DNA of 64,000 nucleotides from the NCBI RefSeq assembly GCF_009712475.1, contig NZ_VCJO01000010.1:149028-213027 (forward strand), given 5' to 3'. Below, piece after piece: positions 1-8,855 of this stretch. Source of the DNA: Micromonospora sp. CP22 (GTDB taxonomy: Bacteria; Actinomycetota; Actinomycetes; Mycobacteriales; Micromonosporaceae). Below the pieces are notes generated by a model. It did not search any database, was not told the DNA's origin, and worked only from the letters and a program-made list of their open reading frames with translations. Position numbers and translations under genes: made by a program. The stretch's first letter is position 1, and each line of letters starts with the position of its first letter.

Positions 1-303
1 GCCACGGGGCATGGAGAGCACGTAGTCCGACAGCAGCGGGCGCAGCGCCAGGAACGCGGTGCCGCCGCCGGAGGTGGTCACCACGCTGCCGTCGGGCAGG
101 CCGATCAGCGTGTCGTGCGCCAGGATGCCCCGGTGGGTGTGGAACTCCTTGCCCGGCTCCAGGGTCACCGTGTGCATCCGCCCCTTGGGGTCGGTCAGCT
201 GCACCCGGTCACCCGGCTGGAACGGCCCACGCCGCACGGCGGGCGGATCCACCTTCTCCTCGGGTTCGTCGCTGGCCGGGTGGGCGGAGTGGGTGACGGT
301 CAC
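1..303 (-). CDS. trmI: tRNA (adenine-58-N1)-methyltransferase, N-terminal part (cut by window edge)
   Basis: This is the first ~101 codons of TrmI, which methylates N1 of A58 in the tRNA T-loop using SAM. Seen: the small N-terminal beta domain with the family blocks FHTHRGILAHD, LIGLPDGSVV and LALRPLLSDYVLSMPRG, closely following the mycobacterial Rv2118c layout. The SAM-binding Rossmann domain lies beyond the left edge. The start is GTG, and its GTGA overlaps the TGA of the upstream M50 protease gene, so the two are translationally coupled. This neighbour pair, with a RecB-like nuclease divergent, is common in actinobacteria. Identification is firm; only completeness is unknown. Confidence 0.9.
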   Translation of the reverse strand, partial: MTVTHSAHPASDEPEEKVDPPAVRRGPFQPGDRVQLTDPKGRMHTVTLEPGKEFHTHRGILAHDTLIGLPDGSVVTTSGGGTAFLALRPLLSDYVLSMPRG

Positions 304-1463
304 GTGTTCATCTTCCGGTGAGGTTCGAGCAGTTGAGCCAGATCCGCGATGTGCAGAACGCCGACGACATCTTCGCCTGCCGTCACGACGTACTGTGCGC
401 CCGGGTGGGTCTGCACGGTCTCCAGCACCCGTTCGCCGTCGGTGGTCACCGGGATGGTCGGCAGGTCGGCGAGGGTACGGGCGACGGCGTCCACGGCCAA
501 CCAGGGCCGACGGGCCTCGGGCACCGCCGCGGCGGCGGCCGGGTCGACCAGGGCCACCGGCCGTCCGGCGGAGTCGGTCACCAGCAGCGCCACCGGCGGT
601 CGCGGCTCGGTGGCCGGGTGCGCCTGCTCCGCGCGCCGCTGCGCCTCGGCCAGCGGGGTGCCGGTGGGCACGGTGTACACCGGCCGGGCCAGGCTGGCCA
701 GGTCGACCAGCGGGAGCCGCCGACCGATGCGGGACATCCGGATCGACTGCCCGGCGCCGTGCCAGAGGGTGAGGGCGACCAGAGCGGTCAGTGGCAGGGC
801 CAGCAGGCTCAGCACGTCGGTCGCGTAGAGCACGGCCACCAGCAGCGCGGTGCCGACGGCCAGCACCCGTCCGGCCCATCCGGCCACCTCGGTGGCCCGG
901 TGCCGGTCCCGGGTCAGGGCCCAGACCGCCGCACGCAACGCCCGCCCGCCGTCGAGCGGCAGGCCGGGCAGGATGTTGAACACCGCGACGATGACGTTGC
1001 TCGCCGCGAGTTGGAAGGCGAGTTGGTCGGCCACGGTGCGGTCGGGCAGGGCCACGGTCGCGGCCACGGCGGCGGCCCCGAGTACCGCGGAGACGGCCGG
1101 CCCGGCCAGTGACACCAGCAGGTCGATCCGGGGAGTCGGCGCGTCGCGGTCCATCTCGGTGTATCCGCCGAGCAGTTCCAGGGTGATCCCCCGCACCCCG
1201 ATGCCGAAGCGGCGGGCGGTGAGGGCGTGGCCGAGTTCGTGGGCCAGCACCGAACCGAGCAGGGCGAGGACGAATCCGGCCCCGACGAGGTACCCGCCGA
1301 GCGGGGACAGGTTCAGCCGCTGGCCGGCGAGTTCGCCGTACAGGACCGTGATCAGGAGGGCGAGCAGCAGAATCGAGGCGTTCAGGTACAGCGGCACCCC
1401 GAGGATCCGGCCCACCCGCATGCCGGGGCGCGGGCTGGCCCGTGGTCGCCTGCGCTGTTCCAT
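300..1463 (-). CDS. M50 site-2-protease-like membrane zinc metalloprotease with CBS pair
   Basis: A 387-residue intramembrane metalloprotease of the Rip3/SpoIVFB-like branch of M50, expected to cut membrane-bound regulators such as anti-sigma factors. Seen: hydrophobic segments from about residue 20, the zinc motif HELGH at 75-79 in one segment, and LPGLPLDGG (Asp171 as third ligand) in a later one, followed by two more hydrophobic stretches. Residues ~255-385 resemble a CBS-domain pair, a likely nucleotide-sensing module. No PDZ domain is evident. Its stop overlaps the trmI start, and it is divergent from the RecB-like gene. The substrate cannot be told from sequence. Confidence 0.88.
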   Translation of the reverse strand: MEQRRRPRASPRPGMRVGRILGVPLYLNASILLLALLITVLYGELAGQRLNLSPLGGYLVGAGFVLALLGSVLAHELGHALTARRFGIGVRGITLELLGGYTEMDRDAPTPRIDLLVSLAGPAVSAVLGAAAVAATVALPDRTVADQLAFQLAASNVIVAVFNILPGLPLDGGRALRAAVWALTRDRHRATEVAGWAGRVLAVGTALLVAVLYATDVLSLLALPLTALVALTLWHGAGQSIRMSRIGRRLPLVDLASLARPVYTVPTGTPLAEAQRRAEQAHPATEPRPPVALLVTDSAGRPVALVDPAAAAAVPEARRPWLAVDAVARTLADLPTIPVTTDGERVLETVQTHPGAQYVVTAGEDVVGVLHIADLAQLLEPHRKMNT

Positions 1464-1532
1464 CGGGCTGATGCTACGCGGCGGGAGATCACGTACCGGA
1501 GCGGCGGCGGTCGGCCTGTCACACCGGTGCCC

Positions 1533-1546
1533 TAACCTTCGGGGGC
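1533..1546 (+). promoter_or_regulatory. Candidate leaderless promoter -10 of the RecB-like nuclease gene
   Basis: TAACCT at 1533-1538 fits the actinobacterial TANNNT -10 box and lies 8 nt before the ATG at 1547, so transcription may begin at or next to the start codon. No convincing -35 is visible. A G-run just before ATG could act as a weak ribosome site instead. Confidence 0.35.
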
Positions 1547-2461
1547 ATGACGGCGGAACCGGTGATCACTGCGCAGGCGACGACCCCGACCGAGTTGCCG
1601 ACGACGGTGCGGGCCTCGCTGTCACCGTCGCGGGCGGCGGATTTCAAGACCTGCCCGTTGCTCTACCGGTTCCGCAGCATCGACCGGCTGCCCGAGCGGC
1701 CCACGGTGGAGCAGGCCCGGGGCACGCTGGTGCACGCGGTGCTGGAGCGGTTGTTCGACCTGCCGGCACCGGCCCGCACCCCGCAGGCCGCCGGTGACCT
1801 CGTGGCCGGTCAGTGGGACCGTCTGGTCACCGAGCAGCCGGAGCTGGCCGGGCTCTTCTCGGACGCCGATCCGGCCGCCCTCGCGGAGTTCCTCCGCTCG
1901 GCTTCGGCGCTGCTGGTGGGCTACTTCACGGTGGAGGATCCGCGTCGGTTGGAGCCGGCCGAGCGGGAGAGCCTGATCTCCGCCGTGGTCGACGACGAGC
2001 TGCTGATCCGCGGTTACCTCGACCGGCTCGACGTGGCCCCCGACGGCGCGTTGCGGGTGGTGGACTACAAGACCGGCGGGGCTCCACGGGAGGCGTTCGA
2101 GGCGCGGGCCCTGTTCCAGCTGAAGTTCTACGCGCTGGTGTTGTGGCGTACCCGTGGCGTGGTGCCCCGGGTGCTGCGCCTGCTCTACCTCAAGGACGCC
2201 GAGGTGTGTGACTACACCCCGGACGCGGAGGAATTGGCGCGATTCGAGCGGACGGTGGTGGCGTTGTGGCGGGCGATCGAGCAGGCCACCGCCACCCGGG
2301 ATTTCCGGCCCCGGCCGAGCCGACTGTGCGACTGGTGCAGTCACCAGGCGCTGTGCCCCAGTTACGGCGGCACGCCGCCGCCCTTTCCGGAGTCGGCGGC
2401 GACGCCCGATCCGCTGCGCGACGCCCGGTCCGTTCCGGTGCAGCCCGGAGCCGACGAGTAG
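1547..2461 (+). CDS. RecB/Cas4-like PD-(D/E)XK nuclease with probable 4Fe-4S cluster
   Basis: A 304-residue single-domain nuclease of the RecB family, Rv2119-like. Seen: GYLDRLD (157-163) and VVDYKTGG (171-178) supply the PD-(D/E)XK acidic residues and lysine, and a QLKFYAL motif follows at 191-197. Cysteines at 36 and at 261, 264 and 270 give the C...CxxCx5C spacing that holds a 4Fe-4S cluster in AddB and Cas4 nucleases. A role in DNA repair or end processing is inferred from the family; no helicase partner or cas gene is nearby. It is divergent from the M50-trmI operon with only 83 bp between. Codon use is like its neighbours. Confidence 0.85.
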   Translation: MTAEPVITAQATTPTELPTTVRASLSPSRAADFKTCPLLYRFRSIDRLPERPTVEQARGTLVHAVLERLFDLPAPARTPQAAGDLVAGQWDRLVTEQPELAGLFSDADPAALAEFLRSASALLVGYFTVEDPRRLEPAERESLISAVVDDELLIRGYLDRLDVAPDGALRVVDYKTGGAPREAFEARALFQLKFYALVLWRTRGVVPRVLRLLYLKDAEVCDYTPDAEELARFERTVVALWRAIEQATATRDFRPRPSRLCDWCSHQALCPSYGGTPPPFPESAATPDPLRDARSVPVQPGADE

Positions 2462-2528
2462 CCGCCCTCCTCCGCTGGGATGAGGCGGGAGTCAGCACAC
2501 AAGACGATCTTTCGCCGGTGTCGGCGGC

Positions 2529-2540
2529 TAGCGTCGTGGA
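2529..2540 (+). promoter_or_regulatory. Candidate leaderless -10 of histidine kinase gene
   Basis: TAGCGT (2529-2534) fits TANNNT and is followed by 6 nt and then ATG at 2541. No Shine-Dalgarno precedes the ATG, which makes a leaderless transcript plausible. The -35 region is not recognisable. Confidence 0.35.
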
Positions 2541-3737
2541 ATGGGTAACGGTCTGAGGCGGTGGCTGCGGCGCAATCCGCTGGTCGGTGACGCGCTGCTG
2601 GCCGTCGGCCTGGTCCTGGGGGAGATCGTGTTCACCCTGCTCACCCCTCGGGAGTTCTGGCCCGGGCCGCTGCCGGCGGCGCTGGGGTGGAGCGTGTTGT
2701 GCGCCGCGCCGGTGGTGGTACGCCGGGTGGCGCCGTGGCCGGCGCTGCTGGCGGCGGTGGCGACGTTGCTGCTGCCGATCGTGGTCGAGGTGTCACCGAC
2801 CACGCAGAGCTTCACCCTGGTGGTGCTCACCTACACGATGGCGGCCCACCAGCCGACCCGAAGGGCGCTGGTCGCGGCGGTGGTGCTGTGGCTTCCGGTG
2901 GCCGTCGTGAACGCCCTGCTGCCGCCGGAGGGCATCCCGCAGGTCGGTTCGGCGTTCCTGGTCGCGAACAACATCCTGGTGGGGATCGTGTCGTTCTCGG
3001 TGGGTCGGACGGTGCACGCGCGGCGCACCTCCACCGAGGCGCTGCGGGAGCGGGCCCGGGTGGCCGAGGCGAACCAGCGGGCTCTGGCCGAGCAGGCGGT
3101 CGCGGACGAGCGGCGACGGATCGCCCGCGAGTTGCACGACGTCGTCGCCCACCATGTCAGCGTGATGGGGGTGCTGGCGACCGGCGTGCGGCGGGTGCTG
3201 CGCCGCGATCCGGACAGCGCCGACGAGGCGATCGCCACGATCGAGGAGACCAGCCGGGCGACGCTGCGGGAACTGCGTCGGCTGCTCGACGTGTTGCGGA
3301 CCGAGGCCGAGCCGGCGGCGGAGTTGGCGCCGCAGCCGGGCATCGCCGGTATCGAGGCGCTGGCCGATCAGGTCCGTGAGGCCGGGCTGCCGGTGACGCT
3401 GAGCGTGACGGGTGTGCCGGGGCACCTGGAGGAGGGGGTGGCGTTGACCGTGTACCGGATCGTGCAGGAGGCGCTGACGAACGCCCTCAAGCACGCCGGG
3501 ACGGCCACCGCGCGGGTGCGGGTCGGTTTCACCGCCGACGCGGTGGAGGTCGAGGTCACCGACACCGGCCGCGGGCCGTCGCCGGGCACCGATCAGGTCG
3601 GGCATGGCCTGGTCGGGATGCGGGAGCGGGTCGGCCTCTACGGTGGGATCCTGCACATCGGCGCGCGGACCGGCGGTGGCTACCGGGTGTACGCCCGGAT
3701 TCCGGTCGAACCGCTGCCCGACCCGGGCCGCAGGTGA
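2541..3737 (+). CDS. NarL-family sensor histidine kinase (HisKA_3)
   Basis: A 398-residue membrane sensor kinase. Seen: four to five hydrophobic segments in residues ~14-160 with almost no extracellular loop, as in intramembrane-sensing or DesK/LiaS-like kinases. A short coiled linker follows, then the phosphoacceptor region RIARELHDVVAHHV with His199, and a C-terminal HATPase_c domain with N (EALTNALKHA), DTGRGPSPG and GHGLVGMRERV boxes. It is followed after 39 bp by its response regulator, then by an ABC exporter. This is the usual actinobacterial kinase-regulator-exporter arrangement for responding to membrane stress or peptides; the signal is unknown. Confidence 0.9.
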   Translation: MGNGLRRWLRRNPLVGDALLAVGLVLGEIVFTLLTPREFWPGPLPAALGWSVLCAAPVVVRRVAPWPALLAAVATLLLPIVVEVSPTTQSFTLVVLTYTMAAHQPTRRALVAAVVLWLPVAVVNALLPPEGIPQVGSAFLVANNILVGIVSFSVGRTVHARRTSTEALRERARVAEANQRALAEQAVADERRRIARELHDVVAHHVSVMGVLATGVRRVLRRDPDSADEAIATIEETSRATLRELRRLLDVLRTEAEPAAELAPQPGIAGIEALADQVREAGLPVTLSVTGVPGHLEEGVALTVYRIVQEALTNALKHAGTATARVRVGFTADAVEVEVTDTGRGPSPGTDQVGHGLVGMRERVGLYGGILHIGARTGGGYRVYARIPVEPLPDPGRR

Positions 3738-3776
3738 GTCGCCGGGTGAGAGACGCAGTCCGACAGGGAGGACCAG

Positions 3777-4460
3777 ATGGTCGATTCGACGGACCGCAGG
3801 CCGGTACGGATCCTGCTCGCCGACGACCAGCCGCTGCTGCGTACGGGCTTCCGGATGGTCCTCGGCGCGGAGACCGACCTGGACATCGTCGCGGAGGCGG
3901 GCGACGGCGTGGAGGCGGTGGAGTTGTCCCGTCGCCTGCTGCCGGACGTGGTGCTGATGGACATCCGGATGCCCCGGATGGACGGAGTGAGCGCCACCCG
4001 GGCGATCGTGGACGCCCGGTTGCCGGTGCGGGTGCTCATCCTGACCACCTTCGATCTGGACGAGTACGTGGTGGGGGCGCTGCGGGCCGGGGCGAGTGGC
4101 TTCCTGGCCAAGGACGTGCCGGCGGAGGATCTGGTCACCGCGATCCACACGGTGGCCGCCGGAGACGCCGTGGTGGCGCCCCGGATCCTGCGTCGGCTGT
4201 TGGACCGTTTCGCCGACGTGCTGCCGGACCCGACCGCGACGCCGTCGAAGGCACTGAGCGCGCTCACCGACCGGGAGCGGGAGGTGCTCGTGCAGGTCGC
4301 CCGCGGCTTGTCGAACGCCGAGATCGCCCGCGCGCTGTCGGTGAGCGAGACCACCATCAAGACGCACGTGGGACACGTGTTGACCAAGCTCGGGCTACGC
4401 GACCGGGTGCAGGCCGTGGTGTTGGCGTACGAATCAGGTCTGGTCCGTCCCGGGACGTAG
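3777..4460 (+). CDS. NarL/LuxR-family response regulator
   Basis: A 227-residue regulator. The receiver domain (10-125) has the acidic pair Asp16-Asp17, phosphoacceptor Asp62 (LMDIRMPRMDG), the conserved Thr (LILTTFD) and Lys (FLAKDVPAEDL). The C-terminal LuxR HTH (about 160-225) carries LTDREREVL and GLSNAEIARALSVSETTIK. A GGAGG-like ribosome site precedes ATG. It is cognate to the kinase 39 bp upstream and probably controls the ABC exporter genes 265 bp downstream. Confidence 0.92.
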   Translation: MVDSTDRRPVRILLADDQPLLRTGFRMVLGAETDLDIVAEAGDGVEAVELSRRLLPDVVLMDIRMPRMDGVSATRAIVDARLPVRVLILTTFDLDEYVVGALRAGASGFLAKDVPAEDLVTAIHTVAAGDAVVAPRILRRLLDRFADVLPDPTATPSKALSALTDREREVLVQVARGLSNAEIARALSVSETTIKTHVGHVLTKLGLRDRVQAVVLAYESGLVRPGT

Positions 4461-4725
4461 CTCCGGCGGTTGCGTCCGTCACCTACCGTGACTGTCTCCG
4501 GTGGAATTCGGTTGACCCTCACACGACGGCAACGTTCAGGATGACCGGGACCATCGGGCTGCCGATTCGGGGACATCCCTGACGTCGGTTTCGGGGATAC
4601 CCGCAGCCGGAAATCCGCTGCGGCTCCGCCCGGAGTCGGACGGATTCGTAACAGGCAGCACAGATGATGGATCCGCGCCGGACCAGCGGGGGTCGGTGCG
4701 ACCAGACGACGGAGAGGTACACGAC

Positions 4726-5493
4726 GTGACCGCTACGACAGGCCAGTCGGCAACGGCCGCAGCCCGGGCGAGCGATGTGTGGAAGGTGTATGGCAGCGGC
4801 GAGGCCCAGGTCATCGCCTTGCGGGGGGTCAGCGCGGAGTTCGAACGCGGACGGTTCACCGCGATCATGGGCCCGTCGGGTTCCGGTAAGTCGACCTTGA
4901 TGCACTGCCTGGCCGGGTTGGACTCGGTGACCCGGGGGACGGTGATGATCGGCGACACCACCGTCACCGGGCTCGGTGACGCGGGTCTGACGAAGCTGCG
5001 TCGGGACAAGGTCGGCTTCATCTTCCAGCAGTTCAACCTGCTGCCGACGTTGACCGCCAAGGAGAACATCCTGCTCCCGTTGTCGATCGCCGGGCGTAAG
5101 CCGGACCCGGCCTGGTACGACGTGGTGATCGACACGGTGGGCCTGCGGGACCGGTTGGGTCACCGGCCGGCGCAGTTGTCCGGTGGTCAGCAGCAGCGGG
5201 TGGCGTGTGCCCGTGCCCTGGTCGCCCGCCCCGAAGTGATCTTCGCCGACGAGCCGACCGGCAACCTCGACTCGCGGGCCGGTGCCGAGGTGCTGAACTT
5301 CCTACGCAACTCGGTACGCCAGCACGGGCAGACCATCGTCATGGTGACCCACGATCCGGTGGCGGCGGCGTACGCCGACCGGGTGGTCTTCCTCGCCGAC
5401 GGTCAGATCGTCTCGGAGTTGATCGAGCCGACCGCCGACACGGTGCTGGACACGATGAAGAAGCTCGACACGCCCGCCGAGGTGACCGGCTGA
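4726..5493 (+). CDS. ABC transporter ATP-binding protein (MacB/LolD type)
   Basis: A 255-residue ATPase that pairs with the FtsX-type permease directly downstream. Seen: Walker A GPSGSGKST (49-57), Q-loop FIFQQFNLLP, signature LSGGQQQRVACARAL, Walker B VIFADEPTGNLDS and the switch His in VMVTHDP. I chose the GTG at 4726 over an in-frame GTG at 4696 because GGAGAGG (4711-4717) lies 8 nt before it. The stop overlaps the next start (TGATG). The 265 bp upstream of the gene hold no ORF and no clear terminator. It likely exports peptides, lipids or antibiotics under control of the two-component system upstream. Confidence 0.92.
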   Translation: MTATTGQSATAAARASDVWKVYGSGEAQVIALRGVSAEFERGRFTAIMGPSGSGKSTLMHCLAGLDSVTRGTVMIGDTTVTGLGDAGLTKLRRDKVGFIFQQFNLLPTLTAKENILLPLSIAGRKPDPAWYDVVIDTVGLRDRLGHRPAQLSGGQQQRVACARALVARPEVIFADEPTGNLDSRAGAEVLNFLRNSVRQHGQTIVMVTHDPVAAAYADRVVFLADGQIVSELIEPTADTVLDTMKKLDTPAEVTG

Positions 5494-8042
5494 TGTTCCG
5501 GGCAACCCTGAAGAGTCTGCTGGCTCGCAAGGTCCGGCTGATCCTGTCCGGCCTGGCCGTGGTGCTCGGCGTCATGTTCGTCTCCGGCGCCTTCGTCCTC
5601 ACCGACACCCTGGGCCGCTCCTTCGATTCGCTGTTCGCCGACGCGTACGCCGAAGTGGACGTCAACGTGGCCGCCAAGCCACGGTTGGAGATCAGCGAGT
5701 TCGAGGGCGAGCAGTTGCCCACCCCGTTCCCGGCGGCGGTGCTGGAGAAGGTCCGGACGGTGGACGGGGTGTCCGAGGCCACCGGTGTGGTCGCCGTCGA
5801 CGGTGCCCGGCTGATCGGCAGCAACGGCAAGGCGGTTACCTCGTTCGGGCCGCCCCAGTTGGGCGGCAACTGGGTCGGTGAGAGCGACCTGGTCCGGCTG
5901 CGCGAGGGCCGGGCGCCGCAGGCCGACGACGAAATCGTGATCAACAAGGGGTTGGCGGACGCCGGCCGGGTGAAGCTCGGCGACCGGGTGGGCGTGCTCA
6001 CCCTCGCGCCGCGCAAGGACTTCACCATCGTCGGCATCTTCGGCTACAGCGGTGACCGGGACTCCCTCGGTGGGGCCAACGAGGTCATGTTCACCACGCC
6101 CGTGGCGCAGCAGCTGATGCTCGGCGAGCCGGACACGTTCAGCAACATCGTGGTCACCGCCGCCGACGGCGTCTCCACCGACCAGCTCCGCGACGCGGTG
6201 GCCGCGGCCGTCGGCGACGGTTACGTGGTCAAGACCGGCGAGGAACTCTCCGCCGATGCCGCCGCCGGTCTGAAGGAGGGGCTGTCCTTCTTCAACCGGA
6301 TCCTGCTCGGCTTCGCGGCGGTGGCGCTGCTGGTCGGCACGTTCCTGATCCTCAACACGTTCTCGATCATCGTGGCGCAGCGCACCCGGGAGCTGGCGTT
6401 GCTGCGGGCGGTCGGCGCCAGCGGCAAGCAGATCATCGGCTCGGTGGTGTTGGAGGCGATCGCCGTCGGGTTGATCGCCTCGCTGCTCGGCCTGGCCGCC
6501 GGCATCGGCATCGGGGCGCTGTTGGCGTACCTGTTCGGCAACCTCGCCGGTGGGCTGGAGCTGGCCGGGGTCGCGGTGCCCGCGTCGGCGGTGATCGGTG
6601 CGTTCGGTGTCGGTCTGGTGATCACCGTGCTGGCGGCGTTGCTGCCGGCGCTGCGGGCCGCCCGGATCCCACCGATCGCGGCGATGCAGGACGTCGCCAC
6701 GCCGGATCGACCGTTGACCAAGGTGACCGTCGGTGGCGCGCTGGTCACCGCGGTCGGCGCCACGTTGCTCTTCCTCGGCCTGGGCGGGCACGCCGGTGGC
6801 AACACGCTGGCCACCATCCTCGGTGGCGTGCTGTTCGCGTTCATCGGGGTGGCCCTGTTGACGCCGCTGATCAGCCGTCCGGTGGTGGCGGCGCTGGGCA
6901 CGGTCTTCTCCGGTTGGGTGCCGGGCAAGCTGGGCCGGCTCAACTCCGGTCGCAACCCGCGCCGCACCGCGATCACCGCCGCCGCGCTGATGGTGGGCAT
7001 CGCCCTGGTCACCGGCATCACGGTGATCCTGGATTCGGCCAAGAGCAGCATCAGCGGCCTGGCGCAGGACACCATCAAGGCCGAGCTGGTGATCGCCGGG
7101 GCGCAGTCCGGTCCGCGCCCGCCGACGTTCGACCCGGCGGTGCTGGACGAGGCGAAGGCGATCCCCGGGGTCCGGCTCGTCGACGGCGAGTACGGCGACA
7201 TGGCGATGGTCGGTGGCGAGCGTACCTGGGTCGCCGCCTCCAGCGAGCCGAGCGCGTTGGTGCGGATGTTCGGCGCCACCGCCACCGCCGGGGACATCGA
7301 GCGGCTGGGGCCCGGCCAGATGTTGATCAGTTCGGACCGGGCGGAGTCGCGTGGCCTGTCGGTCGGCTCGACGGTGCCGGTGCAGCTGGCCCGGGGCGAG
7401 GAGAGCACCTACACGGTCACCGGCATCTACGAGAGCACCCCGCTGTTCGGTGGTGTGACGCTGCCGGCCGAGGCGGCGCGTGACTTCGCCATCCCGCAGC
7501 CCATCCAGGGCTACATCCAGTTGGAGCCGGGGGTCCGGGCGGCCGACGTGCTGCCCCGGGTGGAGGCGTTGCTGGCGGACAGTCCGGAGGTGTCTGTCGC
7601 CGACCGGGACGCGTTCATCGAGGAGCAGGCCGGTCAACTCGACGCGCTGCTCCAGATGATCCAGATCCTGTTGGCGCTGGCGATCGTGATCGCGGTGCTC
7701 GGCATCATCAACACCCTCGCCCTGTCGGTGTTGGAGCGGACCCGGGAGTTGGGTCTGCTGCGCGCGATCGGTCTGCGCCGGTCGCAGACCATGGGCATGA
7801 TCACTGTCGAGGCGGTGGTGATCTCGGTGTTCGGCGCGCTGCTCGGTGTCGTGGTCGGTGCCGCTCTCGGCGCCGCGGTGGTGGAGGCCCTACGCGACGA
7901 GGGGATCACCAAGCTGGTCCTGCCGTGGAGCCAGATGGGTGTCTTCCTCGGCCTGGCCGCGTTCGTCGGGGTGATCGCGGCGGTGCTGCCGGCGTTCCGG
8001 GCCGCCCGGATCAACGTGCTGGGCGCCATCGCCCACGACTGA
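5493..8042 (+). CDS. FtsX/MacB-type ABC transporter permease
   Basis: An 849-residue permease with two FtsX repeats. Seen: an N-terminal membrane helix (~18-40), a large extracytoplasmic MacB_PCD-like domain, three helices around residues 265-400 with the ELALLRAVGAS coupling motif, a central segment with more helices, a second periplasmic domain, and a C-terminal three-helix FtsX block with a second copy of the motif (ELGLLRAIGLRRS). The long two-repeat form is typical of actinobacterial lipoprotein or antimicrobial exporters. It starts on an ATG that shares its A with the ATPase stop. A strong hairpin follows. Confidence 0.92.
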   Translation: MFRATLKSLLARKVRLILSGLAVVLGVMFVSGAFVLTDTLGRSFDSLFADAYAEVDVNVAAKPRLEISEFEGEQLPTPFPAAVLEKVRTVDGVSEATGVVAVDGARLIGSNGKAVTSFGPPQLGGNWVGESDLVRLREGRAPQADDEIVINKGLADAGRVKLGDRVGVLTLAPRKDFTIVGIFGYSGDRDSLGGANEVMFTTPVAQQLMLGEPDTFSNIVVTAADGVSTDQLRDAVAAAVGDGYVVKTGEELSADAAAGLKEGLSFFNRILLGFAAVALLVGTFLILNTFSIIVAQRTRELALLRAVGASGKQIIGSVVLEAIAVGLIASLLGLAAGIGIGALLAYLFGNLAGGLELAGVAVPASAVIGAFGVGLVITVLAALLPALRAARIPPIAAMQDVATPDRPLTKVTVGGALVTAVGATLLFLGLGGHAGGNTLATILGGVLFAFIGVALLTPLISRPVVAALGTVFSGWVPGKLGRLNSGRNPRRTAITAAALMVGIALVTGITVILDSAKSSISGLAQDTIKAELVIAGAQSGPRPPTFDPAVLDEAKAIPGVRLVDGEYGDMAMVGGERTWVAASSEPSALVRMFGATATAGDIERLGPGQMLISSDRAESRGLSVGSTVPVQLARGEESTYTVTGIYESTPLFGGVTLPAEAARDFAIPQPIQGYIQLEPGVRAADVLPRVEALLADSPEVSVADRDAFIEEQAGQLDALLQMIQILLALAIVIAVLGIINTLALSVLERTRELGLLRAIGLRRSQTMGMITVEAVVISVFGALLGVVVGAALGAAVVEALRDEGITKLVLPWSQMGVFLGLAAFVGVIAAVLPAFRAARINVLGAIAHD

Positions 8043-8053
8043 GGCAACCGGAC

Positions 8054-8091
8054 GAGCGGCCCCTGTCACCGGACGGTGGCAGGGGCCGCTC
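8054..8091. terminator. Bidirectional hairpin terminator between permease and HAD genes
   Basis: A 17-bp stem (GAGCGGCCCCTGTCACC pairing with its complement through one G-U) and a 4-nt loop, lying between two convergent genes 12 and 17 bp from their stops. No U-tract. Confidence 0.85.
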
Positions 8092-8107
8092 GGCGCGTCG
8101 GACGGTG

Positions 8108-8779
8108 TCAGCCGAGGTCGCGCCGCAGCAGTCCGCCGAGCAGTTCCAGGTCCGCCAGGAGCAGGCTCTCCAGTTGGTGTACGCCGTCGGTCGGTGCCAG
8201 CGGCACCTCGGCGGGTACGGCCAGCACTGCGGCTCCGGCGGCGACCGCGCTGGCCACCCCGGTCGCCGAGTCCTCGATCGCCACGCACCTGTCGATCGGC
8301 ACCCCGAGCAGCCGGGCGGCGGTCAGGTACGGCTCCGGGTGCGGCTTGGTCGCGTCGACCTCGTCGCCGCAGACCACCACGTCGAAGCTGTCCCGGCCGA
8401 GGGTGTCCAGGGCGATCTCGACCAGCGGCCGACCGCTGGAGGTGACCAGGGCGGTGGGGATCCGCGCCTGCCGGACCGCGCCGAGCAGGGCCAGTGCTCC
8501 GGGACGCCACTGCAGTCCGGTGCGGAACAGCTCCAGGATCCGCGTGTTGATCCACTCCGCGCTGGCCTGCGGATCCCGGTGTGGCTGTCCCAGGTCGTCG
8601 TGCAGGATACGCATCGAGTCGGCCATGCCGGTGCCGACGATGGCCCGCCGGGCGGCGGTGGACAGCGTGCCGCCGTAGCGTTGCGCGAGTTCGGCCAGCG
8701 CGATGTCCCACAGTCGCTCGCTGTCGACCAGGGTGCCGTCCATGTCGAAGAGCACGGCGGCCGGGCGGGTGCTGCTCAC
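8108..8779 (-). CDS. HAD-superfamily phosphatase (beta-phosphoglucomutase/GPH-like)
   Basis: A 223-residue HAD hydrolase of subfamily IA. Seen: motif I FDMDGTLVDSE with nucleophile Asp12 and general acid Asp14, motif II TALVTSS, and motif III with Lys (DATKPHPEPY) and the acidic pair in AIEDSATGV. The small helical cap between motifs I and II is that of phosphoglycolate phosphatase or sugar-phosphatase relatives. I chose GTG at 8779, preceded by GAGGAGG at good distance, over longer open frame upstream that lacks a ribosome site. The substrate is not decidable. Confidence 0.88.
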   Translation of the reverse strand: MSSTRPAAVLFDMDGTLVDSERLWDIALAELAQRYGGTLSTAARRAIVGTGMADSMRILHDDLGQPHRDPQASAEWINTRILELFRTGLQWRPGALALLGAVRQARIPTALVTSSGRPLVEIALDTLGRDSFDVVVCGDEVDATKPHPEPYLTAARLLGVPIDRCVAIEDSATGVASAVAAGAAVLAVPAEVPLAPTDGVHQLESLLLADLELLGGLLRRDLG

Positions 8780-8855
8780 CGGATCCTCCTCAGGCTCGGG
8801 TAACCGGTGAATCCTGCCAGCCGGCGTGACCCCGTGCCCGGCACAGTGACCTTTC

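Noticed and set aside
5403..7637. A 744-codon minus-strand open frame
   Set aside because: Antisense shadow of the FtsX-type permease; translation is Gln/His/Arg-rich without domains.
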